Origin: Limnoperna fortunei | Lineage: Eukaryota; Mollusca; Bivalvia; Mytilida; Modiolidae | DNA: 64,000 bases | NCBI GenBank assembly: GCA_944474755.1 | Contig: OX104113.1 | Span: 55,200,074-55,264,073, forward strand | Direction of reading: 5' to 3' | In this document: piece after piece, positions 46,201-53,799 of the stretch | How the letters are laid out: each line of letters opens with the position of its first letter | How positions within the stretch are numbered: the stretch's first letter is position 1 | Position numbers and translations under genes: made by a program | Notes under the pieces: generated by a model | Told to the model about the DNA's origin: nothing | Databases searched by the model: none | Seen by the model: only the letters and a program-made list of their open reading frames with translations

Positions 46201-47453
46201 CCTGAATGAGAAAGGCCTACAAATAATAAATTTTTAGCTATAACAGCTACATGTAGACTGAAACTGTAAATTGCAAAAATTAGATAGCTTGGTCATTTGT
46301 GTTCCAGAAGAGTGATTACAGGCTACTGTGGGCCTCTAGTTTTTTGTGATAACTATTATCTTTAAAAATAGATGGAAGCTTTAAATGATCACCAAGACAA
46401 GATCAACATACCTAAATTGTCAAACTATTCTTATTATAAATTGTTGATTCATACAAGACTATACATTTTATGACTTTTTTCAATTATTGGCATTTTTGGC
46501 TACTAATCTTGAAAAATATAATAGATATAGAAAAACAGAAATGAGAAGCAAAACAAGCTCTACATATAAGTCGAACAATGTTTCATCTTGTTTTTCAATG
46601 GGAACTCCCATCTTTTTCTTCCAATAAAAACTGGAAGCCATGATATAGCTGAAATGTCATTAAACCCCATGAAACAAACAAACAAATCCCCATCTTGTGA
46701 AGATAGATCAAAGCCTATTAGGGGCCTCAGTGGATGAGTGGTTAAGGTCTACTATTGATAACGTGGTCTGTCAATACTGAGGTTGAAGGTTGAGTCTCAC
46801 TGCTGGCAGGGTGTGCTTGACTCTATTCTTAATTGACAAGGATTGCAGGTTTTCCTACCAAGAGTACTCCACCTTCCTCCACCAATAAAAACTGGATGTT
46901 ATGATATAGCTGAAAAATAACTGAAAGTGGTGTTAAACTCTATTTAAATACAATCCAAGTCTATTGATTTCCAAGTGAAGGATAACAGACTAATGGGAGC
47001 CTCTTGTTGTGATTCCTTAAAATTATTTTGAGTATTACCTTGTGTTGCTTGGTACTGGTGGTATTCTTTCATCAAAAAATTACCTTCATTTATGGCGCTG
47101 AATTTGTCTGTTTTCGTGTTGTACTTTTAAAAAAAAACTGTAAACTATAAAAACATTTATTGTGTTGTTAAAGTTGGAGAAGTGAATGTTATCTCCAGAT
47201 AAATAAAGATCAATACATTTTTGTTGTTGAGTATTTGTCCTTTTTATGTAGCATTGTGTGCAGTTGGCATATTATTAAAAATCTATTTCTTAATTCTATA
47301 GATGTAATTTACAATACTTAAAATGTGTTATTTTTATTTTAGGAAACTTATGTATGGGAGCTTTATCAGCAGAGATGTTGGGATTTTTTTCCTGTAGGGG
47401 ATTGTTTTAGAAAACAGTATGAAGATGAGGCTGTAGCCAAAACAGAAAAATAA
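6856..47453 (+). CDS. RyR: Ryanodine receptor, C-terminal part (11 exons, 439 residues to stop)
   Basis: Intracellular calcium-release channel of the endoplasmic/sarcoplasmic reticulum; a homotetramer that opens on Ca2+ or by coupling to plasma-membrane channels. The joined exons give the whole pore region. An acidic loop is followed by a membrane helix (about residues 46-66) and the conserved [14 protein letters not shown]. Then come segments S3 ([15 protein letters not shown]), S4/S5, and the filter GGGIGDEI (291-298). Next are S6 with [19 protein letters not shown], a C2H2 zinc site (C355, C358, H375, H380) in the C-terminal domain, and the ending [12 protein letters not shown]. All introns have GT..AG ends, and phases match at every junction. 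Upstream exons, most of the roughly 5000-residue family length, lie outside the window. No break is seen in the coding sequence. Confidence 0.97.
7522..7841. repeat. Tandem duplication, two 160-bp copies
   Basis: The stretch starting GTGTTTGAAATTTATAAAAA at 7522 repeats at 7682 with few differences, including an internal AAAGAGGGAAAAA run and a TTTTTTTCTGAAAT end. It is a local intronic duplication; no coding potential is seen. Confidence 0.85.
7925..9390. repeat. Old copy of hairpin-headed repeat family 1
   Basis: Shows decayed head sequence (GTGAGCTATTGTCATCACTTT near 7960) followed by diverged monomers with phrases such as CAAAATGGC, AACATAGGACC-like and TTCTGATTGGCTGAA. The same phrases occur in better copies at 16215, 35308 and 41894. 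The product is non-coding. Confidence 0.65.
9408..9500 (+). repeat. SINE fragment (tRNA-like head)
   Basis: Matches the head of the full SINE at 14638: TCTACTACTGATCAC, GTCTGTCAACACTGAGATTG and a B-box-like GCGGGTTTGAGCTTC. The rest is lost or diverged. Confidence 0.75.
9830..10000. repeat. Dispersed repeat monomer, also seen near 31690-32060
   Basis: Shares CTGAAACTTCACAGAAAGATTG, TATTGAAGTTATG and GGAATTGTTC..GGA-like phrases with the tandem monomers at 31690-32060. Non-coding. Confidence 0.6.
11000..11515. repeat. Diverged copy of hairpin-headed repeat family 2, interrupted by a SINE
   Basis: The flanks match the repeat at 28896-29985: AGGATGACAGTATTTGG, TGACCTCAATTTCACGGTCC, and the tail GTTACTGATGCGGAAT..TTTTCTGTGTCCACACTTG. 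A SINE at 11209-11449 splits it, and the uninterrupted counterpart is at about 29895-29920. Confidence 0.8.
11209..11449 (+). mobile_element. tRNA-derived SINE with 8-bp target duplication
   Basis: Begins GGGGCCTCGGTGG with an A-box-like region, carries the SINE body (AATTGACAAGGATTGCCAG, ACTCCGGCTTCCTC, CCAATAAAAACTGGACGCC) and ends in a CAAA-type tail. The 8-bp direct repeat TAATGCTT occurs at 11201-11208 and 11450-11457. The empty site exists in the related repeat near 29900, where TACGTAATGCTTATGACG is continuous. The B box has decayed (CGTTTTCAATTCTC). Confidence 0.92.
11575..11712 (-). repeat. Degenerate SINE, 5' half, reverse orientation
   Basis: Reading the - strand from 11712 gives a worn copy of the SINE head (GGCTCCAGTTGCCGAGTGG, TTAAGGTAGT, TCTACTATTGATC) and early body. 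The element is old. Confidence 0.75.
13246..13329. repeat. Three palindromes in 34-bp tandem register
   Basis: GTATCCTTAAGGATAC (13246-13261) and GTATCTTTAAAGATAC (13280-13295) are perfect 16-bp palindromes. GTTTCCTAAAGGATAC (13314-13329) is an imperfect third. They are separated by near-identical ATTCGCCCTGCGCA-type linkers. The second palindrome differs from the first by compensating changes. Confidence 0.9.
13817..13935 (+). CDS. RyR: RyR exon b (S2-S3 linker)
   Basis: Acceptor TTACTTAG; donor TT|GTGAGT. 119 nt encoding [20 protein letters not shown] and an acidic/Lys-rich stretch ending ILPS. It ends two bases into a codon that is completed by the next exon. RyR-specific LLGMD is recognisable. 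Confidence 0.93.
14119..14179 (+). CDS. RyR: RyR exon c (before S3)
   Basis: 61 nt, acceptor TATTGTAG, donor GTAAGT. Encodes [20 protein letters not shown], matching the conserved YQIWKFGVIFTDN block of RyRs. The first base completes the split codon. Confidence 0.95.
14638..14900 (+). mobile_element. Full-length tRNA-derived SINE
   Basis: About 263 bp. The head is tRNA Leu/Ser-like, with A box TGGCCGAGTGG (14647-14657) and B box GGTTCGATTCT (14711-14721), spaced as in a long-variable-arm tRNA. The body runs to CATGATATAGCTGAAAAATT and the tail is CAAACAAACAAA. The 11-bp target duplication GCTTCAGTCGG occurs at 14627-14637 and 14901-14911. RNA polymerase III would transcribe such an element, and a LINE would mobilise it. 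At least ten copies or fragments are in this window. It is not a functional tRNA gene. Confidence 0.95.
15041..15055. repeat. Poly-G run
   Basis: GGGGAGGGG-type run of about 20 bases, prone to sequencing error and able to form a G-quadruplex. Similar runs occur at about 22999, 43300, 43795, 44287-44308 and 44716-44737, and a C-run at 45244-45260. Confidence 0.8.
15517..15663 (+). CDS. RyR: RyR exon d (S3, S4)
   Basis: 147 nt, phase 0 at both ends, polypyrimidine tract and TTTTGCAG acceptor, donor GTTTGT. Encodes [15 protein letters not shown] and [20 protein letters not shown], then SVTHNGKQ: S3, S4 and the S4-S5 linker of the channel. Confidence 0.96.
16215..16772 (+). repeat. Hairpin-headed repeat family 1, short copy
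   Basis: Starts TTTTAGCTCACCTGACCAAAGG. It continues with about 165-bp monomers (AACATAGGACC.TATGGGAAAA, AACCAATGGAAACAAAACTT, CTAGCAATATTGTTTGG, CAAAATGGCTGCCACTGCAG). It ends CAGGTGAGTGATACAGGCTC then TTGAGAGCCTCTTGTTT, which forms a small hairpin. Non-coding. Confidence 0.85.
17951..18082 (+). CDS. RyR: RyR exon e (S5)
   Basis: 132 nt, phase 0, acceptor CTAATTTCAG, donor GTAAGT. Encodes [20 protein letters not shown] then [20 protein letters not shown] and DMLT. This is S5 and the turret before the pore helix. Confidence 0.96.
19105..21330. repeat. Minisatellite, about fifty 41-bp units, inside RyR intron
   Basis: The unit is TTCTGTTAGGACAAGTAACC plus TTATGTTAGGACATGAACAG plus A. Each unit holds two half-repeats that both begin TGTTAGGACA. 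The left part (to about 20130) mostly has ACCTTATG and ACAAGTAACC. The right part (from about 20270) mostly has ACCTCATG, ACAAATAACC and GGATATG. A SINE fragment lies between the two parts. Units are too uniform and spacer-free to be a CRISPR array. Confidence 0.97.
20138..20265 (+). mobile_element. 5'-truncated SINE inserted in the minisatellite
   Basis: Holds only the 3' half of the SINE, from TACCGCAGGTCGGGG to the CAA-rich tail. CATGTTAGGA flanks it at 20128-20137 and 20266-20275, which fits a 10-bp target duplication, though the same string also belongs to the satellite unit. Confidence 0.9.
21511..21860. repeat. Hairpin-led dispersed repeat, two monomers
   Basis: Opens with an imperfect hairpin (ACCCCCTCTTTGCAGAAGAGAGGGT, arms about 21514-21523 and 21529-21538). 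Two related monomers follow, each with CAGTTTTCTCAGCAACTACTTAT and TATGTGACCTTA.CAT. Same layout as the other hairpin-headed repeats in this window. Confidence 0.65.
21867..21955 (+). repeat. SINE body fragment
   Basis: Matches the middle of the SINE (CCAATCTTAATTGACAAGG, GATTGCCAGTTTTCCTA, GGGGGTTCTCTCC, CCCAATAAAAAC). Both ends are missing. Confidence 0.85.
22254..22302 (+). CDS. RyR: RyR exon f (pore helix and selectivity filter)
   Basis: 49 nt, acceptor TTTTGCAG, donor GTAAGT. Encodes [16 protein letters not shown] and the first base of the next glycine. GGGIG is the ion filter of RyR channels. Confidence 0.97.
22957..23023. mobile_element. Small inverted-repeat element fragment (CCTATAAGACGAC arms)
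   Basis: CCTATAAGACGAC at 22957-22969 and its exact inverse at 23011-23023 enclose about 40 bp with a poly-G run. Arms of this kind (TATAAGACGA) occur at the ends of invertebrate DNA-transposon derivatives. I cannot assign a superfamily. Confidence 0.5.
23039..23299. mobile_element. MITE-like element with 41-bp terminal inverted repeats
   Basis: GGGACGGAAGTCAATTCAAA at 23039 onward is matched by its inverse ending at 23299. The 41-bp arms differ at one base. The interior (about 180 bp) is AT-rich with no ORF. No clear target duplication is seen. Confidence 0.8.
23713..24439. mobile_element. Non-autonomous pogo/Tc1-mariner-like element (727 bp) with TA duplication
   Basis: The left end CAGTCGAACTTCAGTAGCTC and the inverse at the right end (GAGCCATTGAAGTTCGACTG) match over 26 bases with two differences. 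TA flanks both sides. Removing the element and one TA restores ATTGTTATATATTACGTTGG, which matches ATTGTTATATATTAGGTTGG at about 22622. No transposase ORF is present. Confidence 0.88.
24853..25116 (+). mobile_element. Full-length tRNA-derived SINE
   Basis: Near identical to the copy at 14638, with both promoter boxes (TTGCCGAGTGG; GGTTCGATTCT). The flanking duplication is CATACAATTTAG, 24841-24852 and 25117-25128; the last G may belong to the element. Good preservation suggests recent activity. Confidence 0.94.
25317..25424 (+). CDS. RyR: RyR exon g (filter end and S6)
   Basis: 108 nt, acceptor CTCTAG, donor GTAAGA. Completes the filter glycine and encodes [20 protein letters not shown] and [15 protein letters not shown]. 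This is S6, which lines the pore. Confidence 0.97.
26082..26240. repeat. Hairpin-led dispersed repeat
   Basis: Hairpin TATACCC..CAACGATGTTG..GGGTATA (26082-26115), then a GTCAGTCAGTCTGTCTGTCC run and a core with ATTTTATGAAACTTGG. The same layout recurs at 36490 and elsewhere. Confidence 0.65.
27380..27705 (+). repeat. Hairpin-headed repeat family 1, short copy
   Basis: Head TTTTTAGCTCACCTGACCC then AAAGGGTCATG; end GTGAGCGATACAGGCTC, TTAAGAGCCTCT. One worn monomer is between them. Confidence 0.85.
27772..28018 (+). repeat. Degenerate full-length SINE
   Basis: Recognisable from GGGGCCAGAGTGGTTAAGG through GTCTGTCAACACTGAAGTTG to CCATGATATAACTGAAAAAT. Many substitutions; the B box is lost. 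Confidence 0.8.
28505..31248 (-). repeat. Hairpin-headed repeat family 1, long copy in reverse, with a nested element
   Basis: Reading the - strand from 31248: perfect head palindrome TAGCTCACCTGACCC / GGGTCAGGTGAGCTA type (31217-31246), then GTCCGTCG-type sequence and about 495-bp monomers (TTTTAGCCATGG, CAACTATAAGCC, CAATTAAAGGGCAATAACTC). It ends GAGCCTCTAGTTTTTATTG at 28505. A different element sits inside at about 28712-29988. The matching forward copy is 41333-44560. Confidence 0.85.
28712..29988 (+). repeat. Hairpin-headed repeat family 2 with 146-bp tandem monomers, nested
   Basis: Head GTCTCGCCTGCGACGAAAGT then CGCTGGAGGCGAGAC forms a strong hairpin with a GAAA loop, followed by a GGCGGCGGC run. 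From about 28896 to 29870 there are between six and seven copies of a 146-bp unit (TGACCTTGACCTCAATTTCA, CTACGTTAAAGTTTTTGGG, GTACATGACTGTCTGGTAGG). The tail is GCGAGACGTTTTTCTGTGTC, CACACTTG. The host repeat is continuous at 44326-44343 (inverse), so both edges are known within a few bases. Confidence 0.88.
31352..32150 (+). repeat. Hairpin-headed repeat family 4 with about 185-bp monomers
   Basis: Starts with a perfect hairpin: 15-bp arms AAGAACGTTGTTATG (31352-31366) and inverse (31371-31385), loop GAAG. A region with CTGATTGGATGACAGAG follows. From 31680 come two or three monomers (CTGAAACTTCACAGAACGAT, TATTGAAGTTATG, CTGCAATTATGGAATTGTTC). A worn relative is at about 49980-50330. Confidence 0.75.
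32287..32351 (+). CDS. RyR: RyR exon h (S6 end)
   Basis: 65 nt, acceptor CATTTTAG, donor GTAAAT. Encodes [20 protein letters not shown] and ME, the cytosolic S6 extension that forms the gate region. Confidence 0.97.
32722..32822 (+). CDS. RyR: RyR exon i (C-terminal zinc domain)
   Basis: 101 nt, acceptor ATATTTCAG, donor GTAAGT. Encodes [31 protein letters not shown]. The C-x2-C and H-x4-H set is the zinc site of the RyR C-terminal domain. Ends two bases into a Met codon. Confidence 0.97.
33215..33725 (+). repeat. SINE-like dispersed repeat with ATCA tail (second family)
   Basis: Shares order and phrases with 62905-63242: GAGAGTGCCATGCTCTTTGC, TAAAGATCCC..TTGTAGAT, CC.TACCCA.TACT, GATTTATTGTT, ATACTGCT.GCTG and a CAATCAATCAATC tail. 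No protein. A tail of this kind fits a SINE, but no polymerase III boxes were confirmed. Confidence 0.65.
33968..34344. mobile_element. Foldback/MITE element with long inverted repeats
   Basis: Left arm (33968 to about 34115) and right arm (about 34190-34344) are inverse copies over more than 100 bp with mismatches. Outer ends carry AATACAATGACCTGACAGG and the inverse; inner phrases are AACAGCTGTTAAGAAAACTG and TTTCTTTAAAGC. TATA lies at both borders. Relatives occur at about 18640-18760 and 39290-39330. Confidence 0.75.
35079..35225. repeat. Imperfect inverted repeat, 44-bp arms
   Basis: Arms 35079-35122 and 35182-35225 match in inverse with about five differences (AACAGTCAAATTATTGCT and AGTAATAATTTGACTGTT). 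The spacer is about 59 bp. Possibly a decayed MITE. Confidence 0.7.
35308..36365 (+). repeat. Hairpin-headed repeat family 1, medium copy
   Basis: Head TTTTTAGCTCATCTGACCC, AAATGGTCAG; repeated TTCTGATTGGCTGAA and ACATAGGACCCTATGGGAAA monomers; end CTTAAGAGCCTCTCTT. Confidence 0.8.
36493..37590 (+). repeat. Hairpin-headed repeat family 3 with 161-bp tandem monomers
   Basis: Head TTAGCCGAGTTGCAACGAAG then TTGAACTCGGCTA is a hairpin with CAAC-GAA-GTTG at its tip. A GGCGGGCGGC run follows, then six to seven near-identical 161-bp units (AGTGGTTTCCGGACCATAAC, TTTTATTGAAACTTTGGGAT, GAGGAACCCTATTGATTTTG). High uniformity suggests recent amplification. Confidence 0.92.
39414..39465 (+). CDS. RyR: RyR exon j
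   Basis: 52 nt, acceptor GTTGACAG, donor GTAAG. Completes the Met codon and encodes [17 protein letters not shown], matching vertebrate FFLMYLINKDETEHTGQ. Confidence 0.97.
41333..44560 (+). repeat. Hairpin-headed repeat family 1, long copy with nested second copy and assembly gap
   Basis: The first head is at 41333 (TTTTTTAGCTCACCTGACCC, GAAGGGTCATG), followed by GTCGTCGTC runs and a 495-bp-type monomer. A second head at 41894 interrupts it and brings about six 165-bp monomers up to the N gap. After the gap, three 495-bp monomers of the outer copy run to the end CAGGTGAGCGATACAGGCTC, CTGGGAGCCTCTAG near 44555. The inner 3' end lies in the gap. Confidence 0.85.
42936..43135. other. Assembly gap, 200 N
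   Basis: Exactly 200 N inside the tandem monomers of repeat family 1. The round number suggests a scaffolding placeholder, not a measured distance. Confidence 0.98.
46608..46686 (+). repeat. SINE 3' fragment
   Basis: CCAATAAAAACTGGAAGCC, ATGATATAGCTGAAA and a CAAACAAACAAA tail. The 5' part is missing. Confidence 0.8.
46717..46950 (+). repeat. Degenerate SINE
   Basis: From GGGGCCTCAGTGGATGAGTG to ATGATATAGCTGAAAAATAA; the middle is shortened and the B box lost. It lies just downstream of another SINE fragment. Confidence 0.8.
47343..47453 (+). CDS. RyR: RyR last exon with stop
   Basis: Acceptor TTATTTTAG. Encodes [36 protein letters not shown] and the TAA at 47451-47453. The [16 protein letters not shown] block is diagnostic of RyR C-termini. 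The tail is a few residues longer than in vertebrate RyR1. Confidence 0.97.
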   Translation, partial: ETYVWELYQQRCWDFFPVGDCFRKQYEDEAVAKTEK

Positions 47454-47635
47454 AGTGGAAGCATCTGTAAATTGATAATTTGAAGAAACTGTTTTCAGTC
47501 AAAGTAAAGTTTCCTAAATAAGTACATGTGTAACAAATATTGTCACTATAACCTTTATTGTTATAAGTGAATGGATTACCAAAATTGTTTAAAAACATTT
47601 AGTGTCTTAATAAAAAACTGAATGACAAAACTAAG
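47454..47635 (+). terminator. RyR: RyR 3' UTR and poly(A) signal
   Basis: AATAAA at 47609-47614, about 155 bp after the stop, followed by a T-rich stretch (GTTTTTTTATTATTTTC near 47650). This is the first canonical signal after the stop, so a short 3' UTR is likely. Confidence 0.75.
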
Positions 47636-47699
47636 TCAAAGTTGTATCTGTTTTTTTATTATTTTCACTCTTGATGTTAATTTTAACAGTACTGGGAAA

Positions 47700-50600
47700 C
47701 ATTATATTATGTCTGTTTTTTGCTCACCATAACCTATTGCCATCAATTTTCATACATCATCACAGCCTTTTCTGTCCTTGATCACATTATAAATTATTAA
47801 TATTCTCTAAAACCTCTTAAGCAATTGAATAAAACTTTGAATAAAAAGAATTTTGCGAGATTAATTATTTTACCAACACTTTTTCAACTTTGTCATTTTT
47901 CCGTCTGATTAGCTTAGCTGAACCTTCATATATTGTTTGTGAAGTCCATTAAAAAATGTATTTGGTCTTGATCATGTGGGAAATATAGGCAATTCTGATT
48001 AGCTAAAATGCTTAAATTCTTCTTACTGAACTGCAAGTGCAACATATAAGAAATGGTTTCTGTTCCTCATTTCCTCCTAATTAGAAAAACTGCACTGGCA
48101 CTGAAAATCCTTATTTCTTATTAGCTTAAATCTTTTTCACCTGTTTTTTTTTCACCAAATGTTCCTGGTAGAAATGATGTCTACAAAAATTCATTACTTC
48201 ATTTTGGTCAGGCAAAAAATATGGCTGCCATGGGCAATCCTAATTTCTGATTGGCTGAAAGTTTAAAAATAAATAGATATCTCATGTTTTTATTAGGCAA
48301 AGACCATTGCTACCATTTGGGGAATCCTTATTTCTACTGTGCTTATATTTTAAATCTTAAGTCCAAATGTTGTGTAACTCTCTGTTAGATTCCTTTATGT
48401 AGATTCCCAGTTTTATGCTGATTACAATGCAAACATGACCTCTATGATTTCTAATTGGCTGAATTTTATAAATCTTTACCTTTGAAAATATAAAGCCAGA
48501 GAAACAGTTATTTCCTAGGAAAAATGCATCTGTGTTCTTCTAAAAAGTGTTCATTTTTTTCTTGTCTGTTTTGCTTTCACATATTGCTATAGAAATTTCT
48601 ATGGATTTATGAAGATTTTTCCTTTTCTGAGAGTGTTTACATAATCAGTAAAGTATGTTTGTTGTATGTTAAATTCAAGCGAAAATGAGCTTTTGTCATA
48701 TTTTAGTGTTGTCAGTGGTATGTTTTTGATAGGACGACCTCTTGAATAGTGTACTTCACCATTTATTGTTATAATATTATTGATTTTTGGCTTTAAAAAC
48801 TGCAGTAAACTTGATTATTTTTTTATTTCTTGTTAGAAGGATGTCAAACTGACCTCATTGAGTTTTGCTGTTACTATAGTAGTAAACCATTTTTATGTTG
48901 AAGGATATGATTTTTAGTGTATATCAATATATTGCATCAATATGAATGTAGCAGATACTGATCGATACTCAGTTTTTTGTTTCATATATACCAAAATATT
49001 GCATTTGTGAGTAGCAAAGTTGTATAAAATGATCCTAATACAATACACATTTTATAATATATAGCCAAAAACCTGTGTTTTAACCTTAAAAATTTCATAA
49101 GAGAAAAAATACTCATAAGGCAAATTGGATCAAGATAAATTTTTGTAATATTAAAGAATCTAATGAGTATTTAGTAGTGCTATTTAAAGATTTACTATTA
49201 CACCCAAATCTTTTTTATGTGCACTTTGATAATATAAAATAAATTCAGTTGGAATTAAATTTTAATTGCATTTAAATTTTTGACAGGGCACAATTTTAAT
49301 ATTTTAGTATATTAGATCATTTTCATATAAACCTCTTAAGATACAGAATACAAGTCTTGTACATAAGACAAGATTGTCTTTCATTGTTCATTGATTTTAC
49401 TGTGGCAATTGCAGGTTCTTTGCAGCCTCTTGTGGTTCTTTTAATTTATGTATGCTAATGTTTGTTACACAATGTTTATTTTTATTTATAGCAATAATGG
49501 ACCAATTTACAAGGTCTCAATACTACTTTTAAATGAGTTATAAGGTAAAGTTTCTAAAATTTATGACAAGTAGGGCAACTGACACAGTGATCACAGTAAA
49601 AGCAAATTGTTTTTTTAAATTTAGAAAAACAAAATCTCTTTTTACATCTAAAAGTTTATTTGTTTACCTGTATTAACAGATGTTTATATCGAAGGTCATG
49701 TAAAGTCATTTCATTAGTTATATCAGAACAAGATATTTATTGATGATAAAGCTTTAGTAGTGTATGTATTTTATAGCAGTTTATGATGTTTGATTTTGGT
49801 TTTATAAATTGTCTTCCATTCTTGTATCCTAGATTGTATAACTTGAAACATTTCCTAGTTTTTCTTTATATTGGAATGTTCTGCATAGTTTTACAGTTTG
49901 TCTACTGTAACAAAGATGTAGCTTTTATTACCAAAGAAATAAAAAATTAAGTCATATTATATTAGTGTTATCTGCCAAAAATGACGGATCAAAATGTCTG
50001 AAAAAAGACCGCGTTCTTGTTTGACATTCTTCTTTTGTGCAATCTGATTGGATGTCGGATATTGAAGAATTGAGAGCCCATATGATATCCTGATGTGAGA
50101 GTTATTGGTTAATGAAAGAAATAGGTACTTTCATGCTCCTTTTGGAAAGTTTGTGTAATCTTTTGCTAGTGATAGAAATATTTTACATCATTTTTCATCT
50201 TGCAATGTGCTCCAATTGCCACAAACACAATTTCTATTACTCTTGAAAAGATCACCTGGTCCTTCCCAAAATCCTATATATGAACCTATTATTTTTTATG
50301 AATTTATATCTAAACTGTACAATAATAGATTTTGTATAACAGACTAGTTTTCAGGAATGATAAGGTGATTTGATTTCAAATATTTTATTGATTAAATCAA
50401 AGGGATTAGATAACAGGCTAAGCCTATATACATCTTCTCCCAAACAAGATGGAAATACAAACAAGAACATAACATATATTACAAATATCGTTGAACAACA
50501 TGCCAGTCAACCCACACTACACTCAATTAATTCTATGAAAATGAAATGTATTCAACAATTGCTAGATCGAAGATATCTTTCTATATAGTTAAGAGCAATT

Positions 50601-50900
50601 ATTTACAAAATGAGTGTACTGTAGGTTAAGAGGAATGTTTAATTATCGTGAATATTTATACTCTTTATGTGTTGCATTTAGTATGATCATCGATTCCACC
50701 AGGCATATTAAATTATTCTCTGTGGATACAGACATAATATATAAAGTTACTTTTTGAAGGAAAAACAAACAAAAATATGGTGTTTAACAGATGAAAAGAT
50801 CAAAAATTAAAGATGTAAAAAAATAAGTAAATAAATAAATATATATATATATCTTAGCAGTTCTTATTTTAAAATATCTAATTGTGAAATTAGATTTAAT
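47700..50900. other. AT-rich intergenic DNA with worn repeats
   Basis: No gene is recognised. 47730-48480 holds decayed repeat family 1 phrases (ATGGCTGCCATGG, TTCTGATTGGCTGAAA). About 49980-50330 is a decayed family 4 copy (GTTCTT, CTGATTGGATGTCGG, TATGAACCTATTA). Short frames such as 50370-50588 show no known domain. Confidence 0.6.
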
Positions 50901-51143
50901 GTGGGAATTAGTTATTAAATAAGACAACAAAAAAAAAAAAAAAAAGTAGGATATAAAGAAAGGAATACACGGTTAGGAGCAGTACGGCTAGCATGATGGA
51001 ACGATGGACCAGCAACAACATATATTGATCATGAAATATACAAGATAAGTTTAATTCACTTATAAAATACAAAATTACTAGCATGAACACTCACCATAAA
51101 ATACTTGAGCATTTTTTTTTTATTATAATGAAACATACATGTA

Positions 51144-53554
51144 TTATTCAAATCTCTTAGTATCATGTATATATTGTAAGACAGAGTTAACAACATCTGT
51201 ATTTTCCCCTGGAGACAGATCAGTCGAACCACTAAGAAGAAACTCTAAAATGGGCAGCTGGTGGTAACCACGGAGTTCATGAAAAAGAGTTGCTCGCTCT
51301 TGAGCAAATAGTGGACAAATATAGAAATAGTGATAACTGTCTTCAATGTCATATCCACATGCACATTGAGAGCTCTCAGACAAGTGAGACCGAAAAAGAT
51401 GGTGATTTAGATTACTTGTTTCGTTACGCAGTTGACAGAGAATAACATTGAGCTTTCGTGGGCCTAAGGAAAAGTGACCAGGAGGCTTCACTATATTTTC
51501 ATTGAGTTTTTTCTTGAATAATGCAAGAGACGTCACATTTTGCATAGTTTGGTCCAAGTTGTTCCATAAATGTAAGGCGCTCGGGAAAAAACTTCTTATA
51601 TGATTCTGTATTGGACCTCGGAATATTAAAAAATCTCGGATTTCTGATATTATAATTATCATCAGTATTAATACATGATATGATATGCTCAGAAATATAG
51701 CTTGGTAGGTATCCATTCAGGGATTTGTACACAAAAATAAGCTTTTGTTTTTTGCGCCTCTCCCTGAGCGAATCCCATCCAAGTTCATTATATAGTTTAA
51801 GTCTAGAAGTGCCTCTACGCATACCAGTCACTATCCTTGCGGCCTCATATTGGACAGACTCAATTAGGTCAGATTCTTCGTTAGTACAATTATCCCATAT
51901 CAAGTTACCATATTCTAAAATAGGTCTAATAAATCCAAAGTAGAGCTTCTCAAGGGAAGTCCTATCGAGGCTATGCTTAAGTAATCGTAAGACATTCAAC
52001 CGAGAGCAGGCTTTTGAATATATATCATTCACATGGTCCTTCCACGTACCTTTCGAATTAAAGTTTAAACCTAAATGCTTATGCGTCACCGTATTTTCAA
52101 GTGCAGTGTTGTTTAGGTATAACGTAGGTATATCTACATGTCTTTTTCTTGTAAATAGCATAGATTTTGTCTTGCTGGAATTAAAAGTAATTCCCCAGTC
52201 AGTGGACCATGAATATAAGCTATCAAGATCAGAATTAAGAGACTCTGAAGCAATTTCTTGGTTATCAACAACACAATAGAGCGAAGTATCATCTGCAAAT
52301 AACTTTATTTTATTAGTGACCTGATCTACTATGTCATTGACAAACACCAGAAATAGATAAGGTCCCAATATAGATCCCTGAGGGACTCCAGCATTAATGG
52401 ATTTCCATGTTGAGCTGTATCCATCCATACATACACGCTGTTTTCTTTCAGAAAGATAGCTATGAAACCAGTTCAGTAAATTATCCTTAATACCATATTT
52501 TCGAAGTTTATATAGAAGACCATACTCGGTCAAATGCCTTAGATACATCGCAAAATATAAAACGGACATCTTTTCCAATATCTAAATTCTTAATAATCTC
52601 GTCGTATATAATAAGCAGTTGATTCACGGTTGAATCTTTATGGCGAAACCCTGACTGCTCGTCTGTCAGAATATTATTCTGATGGATATAATTATGAAGA
52701 TGCTTGAAAATTATCTTTTCCAACATCTTACCGAAGACGTTGGTAACAGATATCGGTCTATAATTACAAGCACTTTCACTACCCCCCTTACCCTTATATA
52801 TAGCTGTAACATTTGCCATTTTCCAGCCACTTGGCACAACACCATAGTATAAACTTTTATTGAACAGAATAGTAAGGGGCTTTACCAGTGGCTGAAAAAT
52901 ACTCTTCAATAGCTTCGGGGGTAAATTATCTGGACCACCTGGTTTAGAGGTGTTGAGTATCTCAAATTGGTCTATGACCTCTTGTTCAGTGACAGCTATA
53001 TCAGAGAGCTCACATGGCGACAGTGGAGGAATATCTGGCAATTCAGGTTCTGTCTCCAGGGTAGACACAGAAGCAAAATAATCATTTATAGCACATGCTT
53101 TATCTATTGGATGGTAATAAATATCACCATTAACCTTAATAGGACTCTTGACATTATTAACATTCTTAAATTTTGTTACACTTTTGGCAATGCGCCACCA
53201 TTTCCCTGGAGGAATGGATTTGTCAACAAGTGAATTCTGTAAATTTACAATATAATCTTTCTTAGCAACTCTAATCATATCAATTACTTCATTTCTCGTA
53301 TTTCTAAAATTAACCCAGTCACTTGCAAGATTTCTAAGGTGATCACAGAACAAAATCATTTCAAATCGCATAGTGACAGTTTGGTTTGATACTGGTGACA
53401 TTTGTAAAAGCCTGAACAATGTGGAAATTTTCTTATAATATGATTTGCAAAAGACATTTAAACAATCACAAGAAGGTACAGTAGAAATGGTGCATGTGGA
53501 TGTGCAGACTTGCAAAAAAGGTGTCCTTTGCAAGCTTGTAAGAAATGTTGACAA
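51144..53554 (-). pseudogene. LINE reverse transcriptase (jockey/CR1-like), two frame breaks
   Basis: Non-LTR retrotransposon polymerase. In order on the - strand: a finger region with KPGGPDNLPPKLLK and YKGKG, then NYRPISVTNVFGKMLEKII, then SGFRHKDSTVNQL and FCDVSKAFDRVW (first catalytic Asp). The frame breaks near 52523, probably by a small deletion. It continues with AGVPQGSILGPYLFLVFVND, the active site FADD (about 52288-52299) and the thumb. A second break lies at a T-run near 51590. The last part has a Cys/His-type end (CACGYDIEDSYHYFYICP) seen in such LINEs. The endonuclease domain and ORF1 are absent, so the copy is 5'-truncated at about 53560-53600. Not functional. Confidence 0.92.
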
Positions 53555-53799
53555 CTATGGATAACCCCTAATTAGTAGAAAAATGTGACATAAAAAAGTC
53601 AAAATTTTCTTTCCTCGTAAACGATTCGGACATTTTGAACTTCCTTGTTGCCACGCATGTTTAACCGTTAAACATGTTTTAATTGTAAAAACATCTCAGA
53701 ATGTGTATTATAATTGTTATAAAGAGTATGCAGTCGATAGGATAATTAGTAGCAGTGAACATTATTCCATATCACAATCATGCCATATGAAGAATACCT

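Noticed and set aside
50928..50946. Poly-A tail of the LINE at 51-53.5 kb
   Set aside because: The A-run is on the + strand while the LINE reads on the - strand, so it cannot be its tail.
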